7,113 bases of DNA from Chloroflexota bacterium (GTDB lineage Bacteria > Chloroflexota > Dehalococcoidia > JACQUE01): contig JACQUE010000153.1 of NCBI GenBank assembly GCA_016210425.1, positions 1 to 7,113 on the forward strand, written 5' to 3'. Numbering within the stretch: position 1 is the stretch's first letter; each line of letters begins with the position of its first letter. Below the pieces are notes generated by a model. That model had not been told where the DNA came from. It ran no database searches and worked only from the letters and a program-made list of their open reading frames with translations. The position numbers and the translations under genes were made by a program. Below are positions 1-6,048 of the stretch, one piece after another.

Positions 1-527
1 AGGTGGGTCTTGCCCAGGCCGACGCCGCCGTAGATGAACAGGGGGTTGTAGCCACGACCCGGGTTCTCGGCGGCGCCCATGGCTGCCGCGTGGGCAAGGC
101 GGTTGGAGCTTCCGACGATGAAGGAGGCGAAGGTGTACTTGGGATTGAGACGAGGGCGGACCGCCCGCAGGCCCTCGGGGCCCTCCGTCTGCCGCAGGGG
201 CAATGTCTCCGCACTATCGCGGCGCTGACGACTTCTCCTATCGCCTGTATCTAGGGCATCGCCGGCGCCGGCCTCGGATATCACTTTGAACTTTAGATGG
301 ATGGGATGTTCGAGCTTGGCCGAGATGGTCTTCTTAATGAGGGAGCCGAGCCGCTTTTCCAGCCACTCTAGGCCAAAGGCGGTCGGCACTCCCACGAGAA
401 AGAGCTCTCCATCGAAAGAGAGCCCTTTAGTGTCCTTGAGCCATGTCTCGTAGTTGCCGTGGCTAACCTGCTGTCGCAATTCTACGAGGGCAGACTGCCA
501 GAGCACCTCGGCCGAGGGATGATCCAT
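1..527 (-). CDS. dnaA: Chromosomal replication initiator DnaA, N-terminal part (cut by left edge)
   Basis: DnaA is the AAA+ ATPase that binds DnaA boxes at oriC and opens the origin. 175 full codons are visible of a protein usually about 440-470 residues. Domain I (residues about 1-75) has the expected pattern [20 protein letters not shown] followed by a helix with LEWLEKRL. A short charged linker (about 85-125, with RRSRQRRD) is domain II. The AAA+ domain III opens with [20 protein letters not shown] and [17 protein letters not shown]; the Walker A motif GGVGLGKT is at 167-174. The sequence leaves the window right after this, so Walker B, the sensors and the DNA-binding domain IV are not seen. 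The ATG at 525-527 is preceded on the minus strand by AAGG (535-538) at 7-nt spacing, which supports this start. It is divergent from the glycosyltransferase operon. No convincing promoter for it was found. The family assignment is secure. Confidence 0.97.
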   Translation of the reverse strand, partial: MDHPSAEVLWQSALVELRQQVSHGNYETWLKDTKGLSFDGELFLVGVPTAFGLEWLEKRLGSLIKKTISAKLEHPIHLKFKVISEAGAGDALDTGDRRSRQRRDSAETLPLRQTEGPEGLRAVRPRLNPKYTFASFIVGSSNRLAHAAAMGAAENPGRGYNPLFIYGGVGLGKTH

Positions 528-731
528 CGAATAACCTTAAATAATGCCTTAGACGATGGGCAAGAGCCAGACCGGCGAAGTCGCCGTTTGCTGGCCCTCC
601 CGCCCGCTAGGGTAGCTAACTCTTGAGCTGCGGCCTGTTGCCAACCTGGCTATTTCAAGACATTTCCGGCAGGCCCCCTAAGACGAGCAAGGGAGTCCGG
701 TAGGTGACTTTCTGGATGGGCGAGAGACGGT

Positions 732-808
732 CTTGGCTCTTGGCCTCCACGCGACCTGCGCTTTCCCCGCCACGAGCAGAGGCCGAGGAGTGGTAGAGAA
801 GAGCCAAG
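732..808. repeat. Nested inverted repeat, possible structured RNA or regulatory hairpin
   Basis: CTTGGCTCTT (732-741) is perfectly complementary to AAGAGCCAAG (799-808). Immediately inside, GGCCTC (742-747) is complementary to GAGGCC (779-784), leaving a 14-nt bulge on the 3' side and an apical loop of about 31 nt. The two adjoining stems total 16 bp. No known RNA family was recognised: SRP RNA, RNase P RNA, tmRNA and 6S RNA signatures were not seen. It could be a folded leader or small RNA on either strand, or chance in GC-rich DNA. Confidence 0.35.
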
Positions 809-905
809 CTTGAGGATAGCAAAAAAGCGGGGGCTTATCAAGCCTCTTTCGGCCAAGTTGAAGATTCTCTTCTTCTGGACGCAGCTATAGGGCGGGGTTT
901 GCTGA

Positions 906-934
906 TTGCTTTAGGCTCAAAGCGAACATATAAT
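906..934 (+). promoter_or_regulatory. Sigma70-type promoter for the glycosyltransferase operon
   Basis: The -35 hexamer TTGCTT (906-911) and a consensus -10 hexamer TATAAT (929-934) are separated by 17 nt. A start near 940-942 would give a leader of roughly 55 nt before the ATG at 996. The perfect -10 in otherwise GC-rich DNA, correct spacing and position just before the first gene make this a good call, though no experiment supports it. Confidence 0.72.
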
Positions 935-985
935 CATTACCAAAGCGGCTGATAGTCGGGGAGGGGCCGCCCGCTGCCGGCCCAT

Positions 986-989
986 GGAG
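986..989 (+). promoter_or_regulatory. Ribosome binding site deciding the glycosyltransferase start
   Basis: GGAG sits 6 nt before the ATG at 996. It overlaps an earlier in-frame ATG at 984, whose own nearest purine-rich tract (957-965) is about 18 nt away, too far to serve it. This favours 996 as the start. Confidence 0.6.
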
Positions 990-995
990 CGCGGG

Positions 996-2015
996 ATGGC
1001 GCAGCTCGCAAAGGAAGTCCCTTACCTCTCGATAGTGGTTCCCCTCTTCAACGAGCAAGACAGCCTGGAGCTGCTGCACAATGGGCTAACGCGCGCGCTT
1101 CGCCCTTACACCTACGAGATACTCTTCGTAGACGATGGCAGCTTCGATCGCTCCCTCAAAGTCCTCCAGGCTATCCAGCTTCATGATCACCATGCCCGCG
1201 TCATCCGCTTCAGCCGCAACTTTGGCAAGGCCGAGGCCCTGACTGCGGGCTTCCGCGAGTCCCGTGGGCAGGTTGTAGTGACGCTGGACGCCGACCTGCA
1301 GGACGATCCCCAGGAGATACCGCGCCTCCTGGCCGGCCTGGAGGAGGGCTACGATCTGGTCAGCGGCTGGAAGATACACCGCAAGGACCCGCTGTCCAAG
1401 ACCCTGCCCTCTCGCCTCTTCAATCGCGCCACCAGCAGCGTGACCGGCCTCCACCTCCATGACTTCAACAGCGGCCTCAAGGCCTACCGCCGGCCCGTCA
1501 TCAAGAAGGTGCAGGTCTACGGCGAGCAGCACCGCTTTATCCCGGCCCTGGCCCACTGGCAGGGCTTCCGCGTCACGGAGATCCCCGTCAACCACTACCC
1601 GCGCTTGTATGGCCACTCTAAGTTCGGAATGCGGCGCTTCCTCTCCGGGCTGCTTGACCTGCTGACCGTCCTCTTCCTCACCCGCTTCAGCCGCAAGCCC
1701 CTGCATCTTTTCGGCTCGGCGGGGCTCATCGCCCTGTCTGCGGGCATGATTCTTGGCGTCTATCTCAGCATTCTCTGGTTTGCCGGCGACCGCCCCATCG
1801 GCAACCGGCCCCTTTTGATGTTGGCAGTCCTCCTCATCGTCATGGGCGTCCAGTTCATCACCCTGGGCCTGCTGGGCGAGATGCTGACGCTCTCGGCTGC
1901 CCGCGAAGGCAAGAACATACACCACTACGATGTCTTTGACAGCACGGCCCTGCCTCTGTCAGCCGATGCCGAGCCTTCGCCGGAGCCGCACATGGGAGCC
2001 AGGCCGCGCCCATGA
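996..2015 (+). CDS. Polyprenyl-phosphate hexose transferase, GT2 family (DPM1/GtrB type), membrane-anchored
   Basis: This enzyme class moves a hexose from a nucleotide sugar onto a polyprenyl phosphate at the cytoplasmic face of the membrane, making a lipid-linked sugar donor. The GT-A domain covers about residues 10-230: LSIVVPLFNE near the start, FVDDGS at about 44-49 (nucleotide binding), SRNFGKAEALTAGF, LDADLQDDP at about 97-105 (DXD-like metal and sugar-phosphate site), DFNSGLKAYRR and HRFIPALAHWQGFRVTEIPV. An amphipathic helix (about 215-230) leads to two C-terminal membrane helices (about 237-262 and 273-297), as in GtrB-like proteins. The tail is short and proline-rich. At 339 residues it has normal length. 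The ATG at 996 has a GGAG site; the ATG at 984 would add four residues. The stop overlaps the next start as ATGA. The family is clear. The sugar (glucose, mannose, other) and the final acceptor cannot be told from the sequence. Confidence 0.92.
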   Translation: MAQLAKEVPYLSIVVPLFNEQDSLELLHNGLTRALRPYTYEILFVDDGSFDRSLKVLQAIQLHDHHARVIRFSRNFGKAEALTAGFRESRGQVVVTLDADLQDDPQEIPRLLAGLEEGYDLVSGWKIHRKDPLSKTLPSRLFNRATSSVTGLHLHDFNSGLKAYRRPVIKKVQVYGEQHRFIPALAHWQGFRVTEIPVNHYPRLYGHSKFGMRRFLSGLLDLLTVLFLTRFSRKPLHLFGSAGLIALSAGMILGVYLSILWFAGDRPIGNRPLLMLAVLLIVMGVQFITLGLLGEMLTLSAAREGKNIHHYDVFDSTALPLSADAEPSPEPHMGARPRP

Positions 2016-2662
2016 GGCCTCTCCAGCAGAAATCCGCCATCCAGCTTCCCCCTGAGCTCCAGAGCAGCAACTACCGCAAGCACGCCGCCGGCGTGCTACA
2101 GCGCTGGCTCATCGATAGGTTTCACCAGCGGCTCGGCGCTCTGGCGTCCAAGGCCTTGACTGGCGTGAGCTGCCCCCTGGTCCTCGAGGTCGGCTGCGGC
2201 GAGGGCTTCGTCCTGTCGGCGCTGGCCAGGCGGCTGCCCGAGTGCCGCCTCCTGGGGCTCGATGTGAGCGGCCCTGCCCTGCGCGCCGCCCGGCTCCTGG
2301 GCGTCGAGGCTTCGCTCCAGTGCGCCGATGCCCTCCACCTGCCGCTGCGCGATGCCTCTTGCGACCTGGTGCTGGCCATCGAGGTGCTGGAGCACCTGGC
2401 CGAGCCCTGGCTCACCTGCGCCGAGATGCTGCGCGTGGCGCGTGGCCCCATCATCGTTAGTGTGCCCCACCAGCCCTACTTCTCGCTGGCCAACCTCCTG
2501 CGCGGCAAGAACCTGCCTACCCTCGGCGACGACCCCGATCATCGCCAGCGCTGGTCGGCGGGCCGATTCATGGCTGAGCTGCAGGAAAGGGCGACTATTC
2601 GGCGCGTCGTGCGCTCCTTCCCGTGGCTGATGGTGCTGGCCACTAAGGGCGAATGGCGATAG
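2012..2662 (+). CDS. Class I SAM-dependent methyltransferase
   Basis: A 216-residue Rossmann-fold methyltransferase of the Methyltransf_11 kind, predicted cytosolic, with no signal peptide or membrane helix. Motif I is LVLEVGCGEG (56-65), which binds the SAM carboxypropyl moiety. The acidic residue at the end of strand 2, in LLGLDVS, is D84 and should contact the ribose. CADALHLPL and DLVLAIEVLEHL (118-129) are the usual motifs II/III. The C-terminal part, with VPHQPYFSLANLLRGKNLP and DDPDHRQRWS, resembles methyltransferases that sit beside glycosyltransferases in envelope clusters. The start overlaps the upstream stop by 4 nt (ATGA), so translation is likely coupled; an AGG lies 8 nt before it. 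The gene ends inside the next one. A sugar, lipid or polyprenol acceptor is inferred only from context. The fold is secure; the substrate is unknown. Confidence 0.9.
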   Translation: MRPLQQKSAIQLPPELQSSNYRKHAAGVLQRWLIDRFHQRLGALASKALTGVSCPLVLEVGCGEGFVLSALARRLPECRLLGLDVSGPALRAARLLGVEASLQCADALHLPLRDASCDLVLAIEVLEHLAEPWLTCAEMLRVARGPIIVSVPHQPYFSLANLLRGKNLPTLGDDPDHRQRWSAGRFMAELQERATIRRVVRSFPWLMVLATKGEWR

Positions 2663-4776
2663 ACCGCCGGCACCCCGGCGACAGGCCTGCCCTTGCCACC
2701 CTCCTCTCGCTGGCCATCGCTGTTTTCACGGTGGTCGTCCTCTTTACGAAGGGGAGCCGGCCCGAGCCTCCGTCCGTAACGCTTCCCGTCCAGAGCGTCG
2801 CCATCGTGCTGCCCGCAAACCGCTGGTCCGACGGGGCCCTCTCCCTTGCCGCACAGGACCTCTCTGCTGCCGTCGCCTCACTGTACGGCGTGACCGTCGT
2901 GACATCTCCGGCGAACATAGCCTTGGACCTACCGCCCTACTCCGTCCTCATAGCCGAGGCTGACGATCCCTTGCTGCGAGACCTCAGCCCGGGGCTGCCG
3001 CCGCTACAGCCCGAGGCCTACGCTGTGCGCCGCCTGGACGTTGACGGTGGGCCACTCATCGTCGTGGCCGGAGGCGGGCCGCTGGGCGCCGCATATGGAG
3101 CCTTTAACTTCATCGAGCGCCTACGCCTCGACCCGCGCCTCATCCTCTCGTCCTTCGCCTTCAATGCGGCGCCTGCCATGGAACTGCGCCTCGTCTCCGA
3201 CCCCCTCGACCCTGACTACCCTTCGCCGGAGCAGGCGCTGCGCTGGGGCTTCAACGCCATCGCCGTCCAGCCCTGGCCCTCGCTCGCCCTCTACGACGGC
3301 GTAGACCCTGCTATCTACAGCCCCCAAGAGCACGCCGCTGGGCGGGCGTGGGTGCTGGAGCAACGGCGGCGCGCCCAAGAGCGCATCGCCGCGGCGATGC
3401 GCCTCCATCTGCGGGTCGTCTCCTCCGGCGACGTCCTGAGCTTCCCGCGTCAGGTGCTTGACCTCTTCGGCACACGCGTCTTCGATGGCCAGGACCCGCC
3501 CCACTTCTGCATCCAGCAGCCGTTGACGAAGCGCCTGCTGGCCGGCGCCCTCGATGAGGTTCTGCGTGCCTTCCCCGGCATCGACGCCGTTATGGTGCGC
3601 ACCGGCGAGAACTACCCCTCGGGTCCCATCATCGGCAGCCGCCCGGGAGGCTGCGGAGGCGATCCCTGGGTTGACCTGCGCCAGGTCATCGACGTCGTGC
3701 GGCAGGAAGTGGTCGAGCGCCACGGCAGGACCTTCATACAGCGCGCCTGGGATCTTGGCCCCGATGGCATGCACGCCGATCCGTCTGTTGCCGCACGCGT
3801 TCTCAATGGCATCGCGCCGGATCCACGCTTCATCGTCTCCTTCAAGCAGACCCAGACCGATTTCTGGCGCTACAACTCGCTGAACCCCAGCTTGGGCCAG
3901 GGGCCGTTCAGCCGGATGATCGAGCTCCAGGCCGCCCGCGAGTACGAGGGCAAGGGGGCCTTCCCTAACTACCTTGGCAGCGTCTACGCCGCCGGCGATC
4001 CACTCAGCCAGGAGCCCGGCGGCCTGCGCCAGGCCTACGAGCGAGGCGTCCGCGCCGTCTGGGTCTGGGCGAAGGGCGGCGGCTGGGGTGGCCCCGTACC
4101 GGCCAGCAACCTCTGGGTCGATGCCAACGTCTACGCCCTGCGCCGCCTGAGCTGGGACGCGAGCGCCAACCCCGGCGTCATCGTCAGCGACTGGGCCACC
4201 CTCAACTTTGGGGCGGAGGCGGCGCCATATGTCGCATCCCTCCTAATGAAGTCAGCCGATGCTGCCGCTAAAGCCTTCTACCTTGCTCCGGCCGCCCGCG
4301 CCAAGGGCCACGGCTGGGCCCCCAACGACCTATGGGTGCGCGACGACGCCATCTACGGTGGCGACCAACTGCGTCCCCTCTACGCCCGCAGCAGCGACGA
4401 TGCCTCCTTTGCTGAGGCGCTAGCCGAGAAGAATGAGGCTATCGCCCTTGTCGATGCAATGCTGGACGACCTCGCCCGCGCCCGCCGACTTGCTCCCCAC
4501 ACGCCCGCTGTCGCCTTCGCCGAGGGCTCTCTCCTTTACGAGCGGGCACTGCTGGAGGTGGTGCGCGACTACATGGCCGGCATGTTCCACTACTTCCGCT
4601 GGCAGGACGCCCCTACGGAGGCCCATCGCCGCCTGGCCCAGGACCACTTGCGCCGCTGGCAGGGAAGCTGGAGGCGCTACATCGAGGAGGCGGCGCGCCT
4701 GGACGTGGCAACGCCCTATCAGGACCGGGGCATGGGCCAGGCGGTAGCAGGGGCGCTGGTGGAGCTGGGGCGCTAG
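2653..4776 (+). CDS. Membrane-anchored GH67-like glycoside hydrolase (divergent alpha-glucuronidase relative)
   Basis: This 707-residue protein starts with a basic N-terminus and one hydrophobic segment (about 13-32), with no clear cleavage or lipobox, so it is probably a signal anchor with the rest outside the membrane. Residues about 46-160 resemble the N-terminal domain of GH67 and GH20b proteins: VAIVLPANRWSDGALSLAAQ, then GGGPLGAAYGAFNFIERL. A TIM-barrel-like region follows (about 175-500). Matched from memory to GH67, VRTGENYPSGP places E319 at the general acid; VSFKQTQTDFW and MIELQAAREYEG place D403 and E430 at the two paired carboxylates, with nearly the same separation as in GH67 (27 versus 28). 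NLWVDANVYALRRLSWD (486-502) fits the conserved C-terminal part of the barrel. The rest (about 505-707) looks helical. The start overlaps the methyltransferase by 10 nt, after AAGGG. The GH67 relationship is inferred from motifs; true substrate unknown, and it may be a new subgroup. Confidence 0.62.
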   Translation: MAIDRRHPGDRPALATLLSLAIAVFTVVVLFTKGSRPEPPSVTLPVQSVAIVLPANRWSDGALSLAAQDLSAAVASLYGVTVVTSPANIALDLPPYSVLIAEADDPLLRDLSPGLPPLQPEAYAVRRLDVDGGPLIVVAGGGPLGAAYGAFNFIERLRLDPRLILSSFAFNAAPAMELRLVSDPLDPDYPSPEQALRWGFNAIAVQPWPSLALYDGVDPAIYSPQEHAAGRAWVLEQRRRAQERIAAAMRLHLRVVSSGDVLSFPRQVLDLFGTRVFDGQDPPHFCIQQPLTKRLLAGALDEVLRAFPGIDAVMVRTGENYPSGPIIGSRPGGCGGDPWVDLRQVIDVVRQEVVERHGRTFIQRAWDLGPDGMHADPSVAARVLNGIAPDPRFIVSFKQTQTDFWRYNSLNPSLGQGPFSRMIELQAAREYEGKGAFPNYLGSVYAAGDPLSQEPGGLRQAYERGVRAVWVWAKGGGWGGPVPASNLWVDANVYALRRLSWDASANPGVIVSDWATLNFGAEAAPYVASLLMKSADAAAKAFYLAPAARAKGHGWAPNDLWVRDDAIYGGDQLRPLYARSSDDASFAEALAEKNEAIALVDAMLDDLARARRLAPHTPAVAFAEGSLLYERALLEVVRDYMAGMFHYFRWQDAPTEAHRRLAQDHLRRWQGSWRRYIEEAARLDVATPYQDRGMGQAVAGALVELGR

Positions 4777-4806
4777 GGCCTCCATTCTTGTTGCGCATGC
4801 CCTAGC
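4772..4806. repeat. 8-bp perfect inverted repeat at the operon end, overlapping the next promoter
   Basis: GCTAGGGC (4772-4779, containing the TAG stop of the GH67-like gene) is complementary to GCCCTAGC (4799-4806), with a 19-nt loop. There is no T-run after it, so an intrinsic terminator is doubtful. The right arm lies in the spacer of the promoter at 4791-4819, so it could equally be an operator or a hairpin at the 3' end of the upstream message. Confidence 0.45.
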
Positions 4807-4819
4807 CACCCCCTATAAT
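4791..4819 (+). promoter_or_regulatory. Sigma70-type promoter for coaX (and probably coaBC)
   Basis: The -35 hexamer TTGCGC (4791-4796) and consensus -10 TATAAT (4814-4819) are 17 nt apart, the same architecture as the promoter at 906-934. The predicted start near 4825-4827 gives a long leader of about 275 nt carrying both repeat elements. No gene lies between it and coaX, so coaX is the likely target. The inverted repeat at 4772-4806 overlaps its -35 and spacer. Confidence 0.66.
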
Positions 4820-4845
4820 TGTGCTCAGTAAAGCGCCGGTAAGAA

Positions 4846-4874
4846 GGGCGTGCAGAGGGGCGAAGCCCTTCGGC
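4846..4874. repeat. Short GGGGCG-hairpin repeat, copy 1
   Basis: This 29-nt motif has the core GCAGAGGGGCGAAGCCC and can fold as GAGGGGC-gaa-GCCCTTC (7 bp with one G-T pair). A near copy lies at 5874-5903; the first 23 nt differ at only two positions. Both copies lie upstream of a 92-bp palindrome. I recall similar short GC-rich motifs as dispersed intergenic repeats in Dehalococcoidia-like genomes, which I cannot verify here. Confidence 0.6.
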
Positions 4875-4956
4875 AAATGTTATTGCTATGAAAGTAGCAC
4901 CTTTCGGGTCACGGGTTCGTGTCAGTGCCACGAGAATACGGGAATGGGTACATTAA

Positions 4957-5048
4957 TGTCATGCTGAACGAAGTGAAGCAACCGGCCTGTTTGGCACTTG
5001 CGTCTCGGGTTCATGGGGCAAGACCCTTCGCTGGCGCTCGGGGTGACA
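4957..5048. repeat. 92-bp imperfect palindromic repeat, copy 1
   Basis: It begins TGTCATGCTGAACGAAGTGA and ends CTCGGGGTGACA, so the ends are inverted (TGTCA / TGACA), with imperfect arms of about 26 nt around a variable centre. A second copy of exactly the same length lies at 5924-6015. The right arms share an 18-nt identical block, GGCAAGACCCTTCGCTGG, and the left 30 nt match at 24 positions. It has no coding capacity. It looks like a REP- or MITE-like dispersed element. This copy is more diverged between its arms than copy 2. Confidence 0.8.
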
Positions 5049-5099
5049 TACTATAAGTTTCAGGCTGACATAAGAAACGGGCGTTAGGCACGATCTGAT

Positions 5100-5864
5100 A
5101 TGCTTCTCGCGGTAGACGTCGGCAACACCAACATCCACATGGGCATCTTCGACGGCGAGAGCCTGCGCGCCACATGGCGCATGGCCACCGACGCTCACCG
5201 CATGCCCGACGAGTATGCCGGCGTGATGATCCCCCTGTTTGAGGCTCGCAGCCTCACCTTCAAAGATATCGACGAGGTAGTGCTGGTCAGCAGCGTGCCG
5301 CCCCTGGTCACCACCTTCTCGGAGCTATCGCGGGCCTACATCGGACTCGATCCCTTCGTCATCGGCGCGGGGATCAGGACCAACATGCGCATACTCTACG
5401 ATAGTCCGCGCGACGTCGGCCCAGACCGCATCGCCGACGCCGTCGCCGCCTTCCGCCTCTACGGTGGGCCCGTCATCGTCGTCGACCTGGGCACCGCTAC
5501 CGTCTTCGACGCCATCTCCAAGGAGGGCGACTACCTGGGCGGCGCTATCGCGCCCGGCATTGGCATCGCCGCCGACGCCCTCTTTGAGCGCACCTCCCTC
5601 TTGCGCCGCATCGAGCTTGTCGCTCCCAAGGAGGCCATTGGCCGCAACACGACCAACGCCGTGCAATCCGGGCTCGTCTACGGCTACGTGGGCCTGATCG
5701 AGGGGGTGGTGGCCCGCTTCCAGCGTGAGCTTGGTGGCGGCGCTAAGGTAGTGGCAACGGGTGGCCAGGCGCGCGTCATCGCGAAAGAGGCCCCGTCCGT
5801 CGACGTTATCGAGCCCAATCTGACGCTGATGGGCTTGCGCATCCTGCACGAGTTGAATAAATGA
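5100..5864 (+). CDS. coaX: Type III pantothenate kinase
   Basis: CoaX phosphorylates pantothenate with ATP to 4'-phosphopantothenate, the first step of coenzyme A synthesis, in the cytosol. It is an ASKHA-fold enzyme distinct from CoaA and PanK II, usually insensitive to CoA feedback and dependent on a monovalent cation. At 254 residues it has full family length. The phosphate-binding motif DVGNTN is at 6-11. GPDRIADAVAA (107-117) carries the probable catalytic base D109. VVDLGTATVFDAI (127-139) is the second phosphate motif, with D129 at the expected cation site. GGAIAPGI follows at 147-154, the conserved IGRNTTNAVQSG at 180-191 and VATGGQARVI at 218-227 (adenosine motif). The start gives the canonical MLLAVDVGNTN; its ribosome site is weak (AGG 11 nt upstream). 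coaBC follows 184 nt downstream on the same strand. The two flanking gaps carry matching repeats. Nothing suggests loss of function. Confidence 0.97.
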   Translation: MLLAVDVGNTNIHMGIFDGESLRATWRMATDAHRMPDEYAGVMIPLFEARSLTFKDIDEVVLVSSVPPLVTTFSELSRAYIGLDPFVIGAGIRTNMRILYDSPRDVGPDRIADAVAAFRLYGGPVIVVDLGTATVFDAISKEGDYLGGAIAPGIGIAADALFERTSLLRRIELVAPKEAIGRNTTNAVQSGLVYGYVGLIEGVVARFQRELGGGAKVVATGGQARVIAKEAPSVDVIEPNLTLMGLRILHELNK

Positions 5865-5873
5865 GATTCTGTG

Positions 5874-5903
5874 GGGCGTCCAGAGGGGCGCAGCCCGTTT
5901 GGC
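5874..5903. repeat. Short GGGGCG-hairpin repeat, copy 2
   Basis: The core CCAGAGGGGCGCAGCCC matches copy 1 at 4846-4874 apart from single-base changes, and the end is GTTTGGC where copy 1 has TTCGGC. The hairpin is weaker here (GGGC-gca-GCCC, 4 bp). It begins 10 nt after the coaX stop codon and lies 20 nt before the second 92-bp palindrome. Confidence 0.6.
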
Positions 5904-5923
5904 GGGGGTTTCAGGAAACGATC

Positions 5924-6015
5924 TGTCATTCTGAGCGAAGCGAAGAATCCGGTCAGCTTTTAGACGGGCGCTCGTGGGAACACGGGCAAGACCCTTCGCT
6001 GGGCTCAGGGTGACA
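5924..6015. repeat. 92-bp imperfect palindromic repeat, copy 2
   Basis: It begins TGTCATTCTGAGCGAAGCGA and ends GGGCTCAGGGTGACA. The left arm and the reverse complement of the right arm share TGTCA, CTGAGC and AGCGAAG, separated by two-base differences (TT/CC, GA/CC, AA/GG). Such TCATTCTGAGCGAAGCGAAG-type repeats are, as I recall, common intergenic elements in several environmental bacterial lineages. It lies between coaX and coaBC, so it would be transcribed if the two share a message, where a fold could affect decay or processing. Confidence 0.82.
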
Positions 6016-6026
6016 CAATTGCGGTT

Positions 6027-6037
6027 CCCCACGGGGG
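6027..6037 (+). promoter_or_regulatory. Small hairpin over the presumed coaBC ribosome site
   Basis: CCCC (6027-6030) can pair with the G-run at 6033-6037, which is also the best upstream purine tract for the GTG at 6049, 11 nt away. Only a 4-bp stem forms, so this is weak. A better tract, GGAAGG (6044-6049), overlaps the start codon itself and cannot serve it. Confidence 0.3.
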
Positions 6038-6048
6038 TGTAACGGAAG

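Larger units (their letters stand above)
528..995. other. Divergent intergenic region between dnaA and the glycosyltransferase operon
   Basis: This 468-nt stretch has no credible gene; the 68- and 64-codon minus-strand frames in it have no recognisable motif or good ribosome site. It holds a rightward promoter (906-934) and a nested inverted repeat (732-808). A small hairpin GGCTT/AAGCC with a 3-nt loop lies at 832-844; read on the minus strand it is followed after a few bases by a run of six T, which gives a weak terminator-like look pointing toward dnaA. I looked for the DnaA box consensus TTATNCACA on both strands and found none, so there is no visible evidence for oriC on this side of dnaA. 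Confidence 0.6.
4777..5099. other. Intergenic region before coaX
   Basis: These 323 nt hold no gene. In order there are the right arm of an inverted repeat, a promoter (4791-4819), a short hairpin motif (4846-4874), about 80 nt with only small hairpins such as TCGTG/CACGA (4917-4933), the 92-bp imperfect palindrome (4957-5048), and about 50 nt before coaX with a weak ribosome site (AGG at 5086-5088). Confidence 0.7.

Noticed and set aside
3..254. Plus-strand frame of 83 codons at the left edge
   Set aside because: It is the complement of dnaA, whose Walker A motif reads cleanly on the minus strand.
650..856. 68-codon minus-strand frame between dnaA and the operon
   Set aside because: Arg/Pro/Gly-rich, no motif, no good ribosome site, and it overlaps the nested inverted repeat.
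1086..1925. 279-codon open frame on the minus strand
   Set aside because: It lies wholly antisense to the GT2 gene, has low-complexity composition typical of a GC-rich shadow, and shows no recognisable motif; the plus-strand gene is unambiguous.
3121..3774. 217-codon open frame on the minus strand
   Set aside because: Antisense shadow of the GH67-like gene with no motif; it arises from strong codon-position GC bias.
4905..4935. T-arm-like sequence GGGTTCGTGTC suggesting a tRNA
   Set aside because: The T-loop consensus is not met, and no acceptor or anticodon stem can be built around it.
5052..5057. TATAAG as a proximal coaX -10 element
   Set aside because: No acceptable -35 hexamer at 16-18 nt upstream; the promoter at 4791-4819 is much better.
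4846..6015. Repeats as a CRISPR array
   Set aside because: Only two copies of each, about 1 kb apart with a gene between them, and not of direct repeat-spacer form.
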